Positions 8,377 to 15,378 of a stretch of 64,000 nt of DNA are shown here, one piece after another. The notes under the pieces were generated by a model. The model searched no databases. It saw nothing but the letters and a program-made list of their open reading frames with translations, and had not been told where the DNA came from. Made by a program: the position numbers and the translations under genes. Each line of letters opens with the position of its first letter. Position 1 is the stretch's first letter. The stretch covers positions 7,068,001 to 7,132,000 of the forward strand of contig NZ_CP117866.1 of NCBI RefSeq assembly GCF_028736035.1. The letters run 5' to 3'. The stretch comes from Streptomyces sp. T12 (GTDB taxonomy: Bacteria > Actinomycetota > Actinomycetes > Streptomycetales > Streptomycetaceae).

Positions 8377-9371
8377 GAGTCCTGCTGATCGGAGCCAACG
8401 GCTACCTCGGCCGCTTCGTAGCCGACCGCCTCCTCGCGGACCCCGCCGTCCAACTCACCGCGCTCGGCCGCGGCGACGACGCCGACGTCCGCTTCGACCT
8501 CGCGTCCGGCAGCCCCGGCGCCCTCACCCGCTTCCTCGACGCGGTCCACCCCGGCGTCGTCATCAACTGCGCCGGTGCCACCAGAGGCGGCGCCCGCGAA
8601 CTCACCCGCCACAACACCGTCGCCGTCGCCACCGTCTGCGAGGCCCTGCGCCGCAGCGGCTGCGGCGCCCGGCTCGTCCAGATCGGCTGCGGTGCCGAGT
8701 ACGGCCCGAGCCAGCCCGGCTCCTCCACGGCCGAGGACGCCGTTCCCCGCCCCGGCGGCCCGTACGGCGTCAGCAAACTCGCCGCCACCGAACTGGTCCT
8801 GGGCTCCGGCCTGGACGCCGTCGTCCTGAGGGTCTTCTCGCCCGCAGGCCCCGGCACCCCCGCCGGCTCCCCCCTCGGCCGCCTCGCCGAGGCCATGCGC
8901 CGCGCCATGCAGTCCGGCGACGGCGAGCTCAAACTCACCGGCCTCGGCGCCCAGCGCGACTTCATCGACGTCCGCGACGTGGCCCGCGCCGTCCACGCCG
9001 CCTCGCTGTCCGCCGCGCAGGGCGTCATCAACATCGGCTCGGGCCGCGCCGTCCGTCTCCGGGACGCCGCCGCCGTCCTCGCCCGCGTGGCCGGATACGG
9101 CGGCGCCCTGCACGAACTCGACGGTCCGCCCGGCCCGTTGCGGCCGTCCATCGGGCATCCCCGCGCCGACTCGGACCACATGGCCCATGCGACCCATTCG
9201 ACCCATGCGGCGCATGCGGGCGCCGGCGCCCCGGTCGCGTACCCGGACGGCTGCGGCAGCTGGCAGCAGGCCGACGTGCGCACCGCACGCGACCGGCTCG
9301 GCTGGCGCCCCCGGATCAACCTCGAAGAGTCCCTGGGGGACATCTGGATGGAGGCGGCATGCCGTATCTGA
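8373..9371 (+). CDS. NAD-dependent epimerase/dehydratase (extended SDR)
   Basis: A 332-residue extended short-chain dehydrogenase/reductase, probably acting on a nucleotide sugar. The Rossmann motif GANGYLGR is at residues 8-15, INCAGATRGG at about 56-65, and the catalytic YGVSK motif (Tyr and Lys) at about residue 131. The membership as a UDP-hexosamine epimerase is inferred from the neighbouring PelF-like transferase and spherulin-type glycosidase; a 4-epimerase would supply UDP-GalNAc. A His/Ala-rich insertion (HMAHATHSTHAAHAG, about residue 270) looks recent and low-complexity. The stop overlaps the next gene by 13 nt. Confidence 0.85.
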   Translation: MRVLLIGANGYLGRFVADRLLADPAVQLTALGRGDDADVRFDLASGSPGALTRFLDAVHPGVVINCAGATRGGARELTRHNTVAVATVCEALRRSGCGARLVQIGCGAEYGPSQPGSSTAEDAVPRPGGPYGVSKLAATELVLGSGLDAVVLRVFSPAGPGTPAGSPLGRLAEAMRRAMQSGDGELKLTGLGAQRDFIDVRDVARAVHAASLSAAQGVINIGSGRAVRLRDAAAVLARVAGYGGALHELDGPPGPLRPSIGHPRADSDHMAHATHSTHAAHAGAGAPVAYPDGCGSWQQADVRTARDRLGWRPRINLEESLGDIWMEAACRI

Positions 9372-10201
9372 CCGGCACCCCACCGACGGCAACGAGCACG
9401 GGCCTCCGCACCGGCCTCGGCATTCCCGGCTACGCCCACCCCCTCCTCGCCCCCACCGAGTGGGGCGAACTCACCCGCCCCGGCACCCCCGTGCACTGGG
9501 TGGTCCTGAACGTCGCGGACGGCCCCGGCACCCGCCCCGACCCGCACTGCCTCGAGACCACCGGACGGCTCCGCAACGCGGGAGTCCGCGTCCTGGGCCA
9601 CCTGGACGCCGCCCACCTGGGCACGGCCCATTTGGACACGGCGCACGTCGCGGGGGCGGACGTCGAGGCGCCGCACGTCGCGGCGGCCCAAGGCGCCCGC
9701 GCCTTCGGTGAGGTGATCTCCGAGGCGCACCGCTACCTCGACTGGTACCGGGTCGACGGCTTCTTCCTGGACCGCTGCCCGACCGAACGCGCCGCCCTGC
9801 CCGCGATCCGCCGCACGATCACCACGCTCCGCGCGCTGCGTGACGAGGCCCACATCGTCCTCGGCCACGGCACCCACCCCCACCCGGGCTACGCCGAGTG
9901 CGCCGACCAGTTGGTCACCTTCCGGGGCTCGTGGAGCGACTACCGCTGGTCGCAGGTGGCGGAGTGGACCGCCGACTACCCGCCCGACCGCTTCTGCCAC
10001 TTCGTTCACGGAGTGCCCCGACCCCACCTGGACGAGGCACTGCGCATCGCCCGCTGGCAGGGCGCGGCGACCATCTATTTCACCGACCACACGGACCGCA
10101 CCGACCGTGGCGGGCGTGGCGGCCGCGCCGACGCCTGGGGGACCATGCCCGGCTACTGGGACGAAATCGTCTCGCGGATCGGAACAGGTGTCTCGGAATG
10201 A
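9359..10201 (+). CDS. Spherulin-4-like putative glycoside hydrolase
   Basis: A 280-residue protein of the spherulation-specific family 4. Members include Sph3 (GH135, cleaving fungal galactosaminogalactan), with the GH114 and PelA hydrolase domains as relatives. Seen here are GIPGYAHPLLAPTEW near the N-terminus, DWYRVDGFFLDRCPT (acidic residues in the family's active-site strand, about residue 120-140), LGHGTHPHPGYA, and the C-terminal WQGAATIYFTD. No signal peptide is visible, unlike secreted relatives, so it may act inside or be released by another route. A low-complexity AH-rich repeat (HLDAAHLGTAHLDTAHVA, about residues 80-100) interrupts it. The ATG overlaps the epimerase gene, indicating one operon. 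Confidence 0.75.
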   Translation: MPYLTGTPPTATSTGLRTGLGIPGYAHPLLAPTEWGELTRPGTPVHWVVLNVADGPGTRPDPHCLETTGRLRNAGVRVLGHLDAAHLGTAHLDTAHVAGADVEAPHVAAAQGARAFGEVISEAHRYLDWYRVDGFFLDRCPTERAALPAIRRTITTLRALRDEAHIVLGHGTHPHPGYAECADQLVTFRGSWSDYRWSQVAEWTADYPPDRFCHFVHGVPRPHLDEALRIARWQGAATIYFTDHTDRTDRGGRGGRADAWGTMPGYWDEIVSRIGTGVSE

Positions 10202-10220
10202 AAAAGGCCATGGCACTGTT
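10195..10220 (+). promoter_or_regulatory. Sigma-R promoter of moeZ
   Basis: GGAAT (10195-10199), an 18-nt spacer and GTT (10218-10220) form an exact match to the sigma-R consensus of Streptomyces. The GGAAT ends on the first base of the stop codon of the spherulin-like gene. The moeZ GTG lies 44 nt downstream. moeB/moeZ is a reported sigma-R target in S. coelicolor. Confidence 0.85.
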
Positions 10221-10264
10221 ACGGAGAGAACAACCGTAGTGATCGACCGACCAACGGAGTCCCC

Positions 10265-11443
10265 GTGTCGCTGCCACCCCTGGTCGAGCCCGCATCCGAG
10301 CTCACCGTAGACGAGGTCCGCAGGTACTCCCGCCACCTGATCATCCCCGACGTGGGGATGGACGGGCAGAAGCGGCTGAAGAACGCCAAGGTGCTGTGTG
10401 TGGGCGCCGGCGGCCTGGGCTCGCCGGCGCTGATGTACCTGGCCGCGGCGGGCGTCGGCACGCTCGGCATCGTGGAGTTCGACGAGGTCGACGAATCGAA
10501 CCTGCAGCGCCAGATCATCCACAGCCAGGCCGACATCGGCCGCTCCAAGGCCGAGTCCGCGCGCGACTCCGTCCTCGGCATCAACCCGTACGTGAACGTG
10601 ATCCTTCACGAAGAGCGGCTCGAAGCCGAGAACGTGATGGACATCTTCAGCCAGTACGACCTGATCGTCGACGGCACGGACAACTTCGCGACCCGCTACC
10701 TGGTCAACGACGCCTGCGTGCTGCTGAACAAGCCGTACGTGTGGGGCTCGATCTACCGCTTCGACGGCCAGGCCTCCGTCTTCTGGTCCGAGCACGGTCC
10801 CTGCTACCGCTGCCTCTACCCGGAGCCCCCGCCGCCGGGCATGGTCCCCTCCTGCGCCGAGGGCGGCGTGCTGGGCGTGCTGTGCGCGTCCATCGGCTCC
10901 ATCCAGGTCAACGAGGCGATCAAGCTCCTCGCGGGCATCGGTGAGCCGCTGGTCGGCCGACTGATGATCTACGACGCCCTGGAGATGCAGTACCGCCAGG
11001 TCAAGGTCCGCAAGGACCCCAACTGCGCGGTCTGCGGCGAGAACCCGACCGTCACCGAGCTCATCGACTACGAGGCCTTCTGTGGCGTCGTCTCCGAGGA
11101 GGCCCAGGAGGCGGCCGCCGGCTCGACGATCACTCCCAAGCAGCTCAAGGAGTGGATCGACGACGGCGAGAACATCGAGATCATCGACGTCCGCGAGATC
11201 AACGAGTACGAGATCGTCTCGATCCCCGGCGCCCGGCTGATCCCGAAGAACGAGTTCCTCATGGGCACCGCCCTGGAGACCCTCCCGCAGGACAAGAAGA
11301 TCGTCTTGCACTGCAAGACGGGTGTCCGCAGTGCGGAAGTCCTCGCAGTCCTGAAGTCGGCAGGCTTCGCCGACGCCGTACACGTCGGCGGCGGCGTCAT
11401 CGGCTGGGTCAACCAGATCGAGCCGCACAAGCCGGTCTACTAA
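10265..11443 (+). CDS. moeZ: Adenylyltransferase/sulfurtransferase MoeZ (MoeB-rhodanese fusion)
   Basis: A 392-residue cytoplasmic enzyme. It adenylates the C-terminal Gly-Gly of small sulfur-carrier proteins (MoaD, ThiS, CysO types) and then loads sulfur onto them as thiocarboxylate, for molybdopterin, thiamine and cysteine synthesis. Residues 1-270 are a ThiF/E1-like domain with the nucleotide loop GAGGLGSPALMY (about 47-58), the R-Q-I-I-H motif, and zinc cysteines at 180/183 and 254/257. Residues 295-390 are a rhodanese domain with active Cys 350 in LHCKTGVRSAEV. The GTG start follows a weak GGAG site. The sigma-R promoter ahead of it links sulfur mobilisation to disulfide stress. A terminator follows the stop. 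Confidence 0.95.
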   Translation: MSLPPLVEPASELTVDEVRRYSRHLIIPDVGMDGQKRLKNAKVLCVGAGGLGSPALMYLAAAGVGTLGIVEFDEVDESNLQRQIIHSQADIGRSKAESARDSVLGINPYVNVILHEERLEAENVMDIFSQYDLIVDGTDNFATRYLVNDACVLLNKPYVWGSIYRFDGQASVFWSEHGPCYRCLYPEPPPPGMVPSCAEGGVLGVLCASIGSIQVNEAIKLLAGIGEPLVGRLMIYDALEMQYRQVKVRKDPNCAVCGENPTVTELIDYEAFCGVVSEEAQEAAAGSTITPKQLKEWIDDGENIEIIDVREINEYEIVSIPGARLIPKNEFLMGTALETLPQDKKIVLHCKTGVRSAEVLAVLKSAGFADAVHVGGGVIGWVNQIEPHKPVY

Positions 11444-11475
11444 ACGGCCCGCCCGCTGACCAGCGGAACAGAAAA

Positions 11476-11511
11476 AGCCCACGGCTCTGACCAGTTCAGA
11501 TGCCGTGGGCT
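11476..11511 (+). terminator. Intrinsic terminator after moeZ
   Basis: A perfect 10-bp stem (agcccacggc 11476-11485 with gccgtgggct 11502-11511) and a 16-nt loop, beginning 32 nt after the moeZ stop. It is followed by ttctgtcgttg and preceded by an A-run, so it may work in both directions. Confidence 0.75.
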
Positions 11512-11875
11512 TCTGTCGTTGTCGTTGTCGTTGTTGGTTGGCGTCGGCAGTTCTCCGGGCAGGCTCACGGATCAATGCCAAGTGGGCCTACCAGGGGTGC
11601 GAGGGCCCTGTGGGCGGATGTCCGGGGAGGCAGCTGATTGATCTTCTTGATGAGGTGCCCAGGCGCTTCTGCCGGGCGTCTGAATATTCTCTGCGAGGTT
11701 GTTGAGCGCTGGGCCCAAGACGAAGGTGGGATTCCAGGGTCACAGTCGATGACCTGATCGACAGCTGTGTCGAGCATGTCTGGTGCCCCCCTGCCCGCCA
11801 TGCGCTCAGGCACTTCTACGCGTGCTTGGGGCACCACGCCCCGGGCTTCGCAGGTGCTCGAAGTCCCCGCCGCCG
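11512..11875. other. Gene-free stretch of atypical composition
   Basis: I see no supportable gene. The stretch begins with a hexanucleotide microsatellite (tgtcgt repeated three times at about 11514-11532). It includes AT-richer words such as gaatattctctgcgagg that are unusual beside the surrounding genes. Minus-strand frames stay open but show no domain I recognise. It could be a decayed mobile element or gene remnant. Confidence 0.4.
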
Positions 11876-13423
11876 TCATGAGCAGACCTTGCCGTCCTTC
11901 GGTACCGTCCCCCGCAGCAGGTACGCGTTCACCGTGGAGTCGACGCAGTCGTTCCCCTTCCCGTACGCGGCGTGGCCCTCGCCCTTCCAGGTGAGCATCA
12001 CGCCGACGCCCTTGCCCAGTTCGTCGGCCATCTTCCGGGTGCCCTCGTAGGGCGTCGCCGGGTCGCCGGTGTTGCCGACCAGAAGGATGGGTGCCGCACC
12101 CCGCGCACTCACCTCCGGGGTGTCGTGCTGCCCGGCCACCGGCCAGTCGTGGCACCAGCCGGCCGTGTCCCAGCCCAGCATGGGACCGAACACGGGCGAG
12201 ACCTTCTCGAACCGCGGCAGCAGCTTCTTCGTCTCCTCGACCGTCGGCCGCTGCTTGGTGTCCAGGCACGATATGACCCGTTGCGAGTGGGTCCCCGTGC
12301 TGTAGTGCCCCGAGGCGCTGCGATCGTTGTAGTCGTCGGCGAGTGCCAGGAGTTCCGAGCCGTCTCCCTCCTCGGCCGCCTCCAGGGCGCTGGTCAGGGT
12401 CGGCCAGCTCGCTTCGCTGTACAGCGGCCTGATGATGCCGATGAGCGCGAGTGCCTCGGTGAGTTTCCGTCCGGACGACGTCGGCAGCGGGCTCGCGTCG
12501 ATGCGCTTCAGCAGGTCCACGATCTTCTGCGTGCCTTCATCGGCGCCCTGGCCGGTGGACTCGAGGTAGTTGTTCAGCGCGCGCTGGAAGCCCCTGGCCT
12601 GGTTCTCGGCGTGTCCCTCCCCGTCGGCGCTCGGGTCGACGACCGCGTCCAGGATCAGCCGCCCCACGTTCCTCGGGAACAAGTGGGCGTATACGCCGCC
12701 GAGTTCGGTGCCGTAGGAGATGCCGAAGTAGTGCATCTTCGTGTCGCCGAGGACCTGGCGCATCAGGTCCATGTCGCGGGCGGTGTCGGTGGTCGACACA
12801 TGCGCGATCAGCGTCCCCTCGGACTTCTGGCAGCCCTTGCCGAAGTCGGCGGCGTCCCGGAGGTAGGCCGTCTCCTCCGCCGAGGTGTCCGGCGTGATGT
12901 CCACGGACTCGGAGGCCTGGATCTCCTTGTCGCCGCGGCAGCGCACGCCTTCACTGGCGCCGACCCCGCGCGGGTCCCAGCTCACCAGGTCGTACCGCTT
13001 GGCGAGCTCGGAGGTGGAGGAGGCGTACCACGGCAGCGTGGACACCCCCGAGCTGCCGGGACCGCCGAAGTTGAACAGGAGCGAGCCGATGCGGTCGTCG
13101 GCACTGGCCTTGGTGCGGATCAGGGCGAGGTCGATCGTCCTGCCCTCCGGCTTCGCCCAGTCCAGCGGCGCCTCGAGCGTCGCGCACTGCCACTCGTCGC
13201 CCGGCGCGGGGGAGTCCCCGGTGGCCTTGCAGCGTCCCCAGTCGAGCTTTTGCGAGGTCAGGGAGGACGGCAATGGCGTCGCCGAGCCGGCGGACGTGGC
13301 CGAGGAACTCGTCCCGCTCGCCTTCCCGCCGGCCTTGCCGCCGTCGGACGAGCCGCCACTGCAGCCCGTCGCCAGGAGCGCGGCGGTGGCCGTCAGGGCC
13401 GTCCACCATGCGAATCGCGCCAT
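11876..13423 (-). CDS. SlpD/SlpE-like lipoprotein peptidase (S33, TAP-like alpha/beta hydrolase), copy 1
   Basis: A 515-residue secreted, membrane-anchored peptidase of the tripeptidyl-aminopeptidase family found in Streptomyces (SlpD/SlpE, Tap). The start at 13423 (MARFAWW) has a gaggggg ribosome site. A lipoprotein signal ends in ATGC, so Cys 22 or so should carry the lipid. The alpha/beta-hydrolase core shows the oxyanion strand FNFGGPGSSG, DPRGVGASEG, the nucleophile elbow GISYGT (Ser at about 236), the acid region GNTGDPATPYEGT and the catalytic His in GEGHAAYG. The C-terminal half is the TAP-like domain. The next gene upstream on the same strand is a full-length paralogue, so the pair arose by tandem duplication. 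Confidence 0.92.
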   Translation of the reverse strand: MARFAWWTALTATAALLATGCSGGSSDGGKAGGKASGTSSSATSAGSATPLPSSLTSQKLDWGRCKATGDSPAPGDEWQCATLEAPLDWAKPEGRTIDLALIRTKASADDRIGSLLFNFGGPGSSGVSTLPWYASSTSELAKRYDLVSWDPRGVGASEGVRCRGDKEIQASESVDITPDTSAEETAYLRDAADFGKGCQKSEGTLIAHVSTTDTARDMDLMRQVLGDTKMHYFGISYGTELGGVYAHLFPRNVGRLILDAVVDPSADGEGHAENQARGFQRALNNYLESTGQGADEGTQKIVDLLKRIDASPLPTSSGRKLTEALALIGIIRPLYSEASWPTLTSALEAAEEGDGSELLALADDYNDRSASGHYSTGTHSQRVISCLDTKQRPTVEETKKLLPRFEKVSPVFGPMLGWDTAGWCHDWPVAGQHDTPEVSARGAAPILLVGNTGDPATPYEGTRKMADELGKGVGVMLTWKGEGHAAYGKGNDCVDSTVNAYLLRGTVPKDGKVCS

Positions 13424-13558
13424 GCCATTTCCCCCCTCGCAGGCCGTCCGCACCGTGCCGCGGATGGCGGTCAGGCCATAGTAGGCGGATCACGAAAGGG
13501 CCGTAGCGGCCTGTGGGTAACCCTCTGACCTGCCAGTTTGGCGCTTCCTCGGTCAGTT

Positions 13559-15106
13559 TCAGGAGCAGACGGTGCCCGCCGCCGGCGCCTTCCCGTCCAG
13601 CAGATAACCGTTCACCGCGTCCTGCACGCACTTGTTCTTGCTGTTGTACGCCCCGTGTCCCTGCCCCTTGTACGTCAGCTCGACGCCCACCCCCTTGCCC
13701 AGCGCCTGGACCATCCTCCGCGCGCCCTCGTACGGCGTGGCCGGGTCGCCGGTGTTGCCCACGACGAGGATCGGCGCCGAGCCGGGCGCACCGACCTCGG
13801 GATGGTCGGCGGCGCCCGCCACGGCCCAGTCGGTGCAGCTGAGCATGGACCAGGCCAGGGAGTCGCCGAACAGGTTCGAGGCGGCCCGGAACGCGGGCAG
13901 TCTCCGCTCCACGTCCTCGGCTGTGTACCGGGGCTTGTCATCGGCACAGTTGATCGCCACGTTGGCCGGGATGATGTTGCTGTACTCGCCGTTCTCGCGG
14001 CGTCCGGTGCTCGAGTCGGCCAGCAGCATCAGGGAGCTGCCGTCACCGTCGTACGCCTGCACCAGGCCCTGGGTGAGGTACTCCCAGAAGTTCTTCGAGT
14101 ACAGCGCCTGCATGATGCCGGACGTCGCGGCGGTCTGGGTCAGCTCGCGCGGGAAGATGCCCTGGATCGGTTTGCTGTCGAGGTCCTTCAGCAGCTTGGC
14201 GATGCGGTCCTTGACGTCCTGGGGGGTGTCGCCGATCGGGCAGGCCTCGGTCTTCGACGTGCAGTCCTCGGCGAAGTTGTCCAGTGCGAGCTGAAAACCC
14301 TCGGCCTGCGCGAGCGCGTTCTGCTCGGCGTTCTTCGTCGGGTCGACGACCGCGTCGAAGACGGCGCGCCCCACGTTTGCGGGGAACAAGTGGGCGTATA
14401 CGCCGCCGAGTTCGGTGCCGTAGGAGACGCCGAAGTAGTGCAGCTTGTCGTCGCCGAGGACCTGGCGCATCAGGTCCAGGTCACGGGCCGCGTCGGTGGT
14501 GATCACATGGGGCAGCATCCCGTCGGAGTTCTTCTCGCACGCCGCGTTGAACTCCTTGGCGCTGTCCAGCAGTTCGGTCCGCTCGGCGGCGTCGTCGGGC
14601 GTTGCGTCCTGCTGGAAGTAGGCGTCGAGGTGCTGGTCGTTCCCGCACCGCACGGGCTCGCTGCGGCCGACCCCGCGCGGGTCGAAGCTCACCAGGTCGT
14701 AGCGGGCGCGCAGCTTCTCATACCCGCCGGCGAAGGAAGGCAGGCTGGTGACGCCCGACCCGCCGGGCCCGCCGAAGTTGAAGATCAGCGAGCCGATGCG
14801 CCGGTTCGCGTCGCCGCTGGCCTTCACCCGGATCAGCTCGATGTCGATCGTGTCGCCCTTGGGCTCGTCCCAGTCGCGCGGTGCCTTCATCGTGGCGCAC
14901 TGCCATGCGCCGCCGCCCGGCAGAGGTGACGGGCTGCCCCCGCCGCCCTGCGCCTGGGAGGGGGCCGGGCAGTCCTTCCAGCTCAGCTCCTGGGCCGTCA
15001 GATCCTCGTCCCCGGAGTCGTCGTCGCTGCAGCCCGCCAGCAGGGCGGACACCAGCAGGGCCGTGGCGGTCAGGGCGGCTGCGCGCATCCGGGGAGGGTT
15101 CGGCAT
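13559..15106 (-). CDS. SlpD/SlpE-like lipoprotein peptidase, copy 2
   Basis: The paralogue of the preceding entry, also 515 residues. The start at 15106 (MPNPPRM) is chosen for the short signal peptide; an in-frame ATG at 15087 (MRAAALT) would give an even more typical one. The lipobox LLAGC is ideal. The active-site motifs are conserved: FNFGGPGGSGV, DPRGVGRSEP, GVSYGTELGG (Ser at about 228), GNTGDPATPYEGA and KGQGHGAYN. Cysteine pairs in the lid region (CTSKTEACP) suggest a disulfide. Likely role: trimming extracellular peptides at the cell surface. No shared promoter is obvious; 135 nt separate it from copy 1, with the repeat region 15213-15353 upstream. Confidence 0.92.
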   Translation of the reverse strand: MPNPPRMRAAALTATALLVSALLAGCSDDDSGDEDLTAQELSWKDCPAPSQAQGGGGSPSPLPGGGAWQCATMKAPRDWDEPKGDTIDIELIRVKASGDANRRIGSLIFNFGGPGGSGVTSLPSFAGGYEKLRARYDLVSFDPRGVGRSEPVRCGNDQHLDAYFQQDATPDDAAERTELLDSAKEFNAACEKNSDGMLPHVITTDAARDLDLMRQVLGDDKLHYFGVSYGTELGGVYAHLFPANVGRAVFDAVVDPTKNAEQNALAQAEGFQLALDNFAEDCTSKTEACPIGDTPQDVKDRIAKLLKDLDSKPIQGIFPRELTQTAATSGIMQALYSKNFWEYLTQGLVQAYDGDGSSLMLLADSSTGRRENGEYSNIIPANVAINCADDKPRYTAEDVERRLPAFRAASNLFGDSLAWSMLSCTDWAVAGAADHPEVGAPGSAPILVVGNTGDPATPYEGARRMVQALGKGVGVELTYKGQGHGAYNSKNKCVQDAVNGYLLDGKAPAAGTVCS

Positions 15107-15212
15107 GGTCCCATCCTGCGGTCGTACGTGGTGAGGCGCTCGGGGCGCGTGCCGTACGAGGGACCGCGGCGCCTCACCTGTGCCGTGCCCTTGCAACATA
15201 CGGCGCCACGCT

Positions 15213-15353
15213 CCTCGTACGACAAGGCCCCGCACACCGAGGCCTCCGCACTCCGCACGAAGAGGCCTCCCGCACGACAAGGTCTCCGCACGACGAGACC
15301 TCTCCTACGAGGAGACCTCTCCTACGACAAGACCTCCCGCACGACGGGGCATC
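15213..15353. repeat. Degenerate ~17-bp tandem repeat, about seven units
   Basis: Successive units resemble cgcacgacaagacctcc, for example cgcacgacaaggtctcc, gcacgacgagacctct, cctacgaggagacctct and cctacgacaagacctcc. Period is 16-17 bp with a few longer units at the left. It fills the gap between the end of the flippase-like gene and the promoter side of the second peptidase. There are no conserved spacers and no cas genes, so it is not a CRISPR array. Confidence 0.7.
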
Positions 15354-15378
15354 CCGGCCCTCCGTACGACGCCCCGCG

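Noticed and set aside
8402..11581. A 1059-codon open frame on the minus strand, and similar long antisense frames elsewhere (for example 20169-22703 and 22660-25392)
   Set aside because: They are shadows of GC-rich genes on the plus strand. Their products are low-complexity, rich in Arg, Gly or Ala, and show no domain, while the opposite strand encodes recognisable enzymes.
11565..12269. Minus-strand open frame running from the peptidase into the intergenic stretch
   Set aside because: Over most of its length it is an out-of-frame reading of the SlpD/E-like gene; the remainder has no motif I recognise as a transposase or other protein.
15213..15353. Possible CRISPR array
   Set aside because: The units are contiguous and degenerate, without uniform spacers, and no cas genes are in the window.
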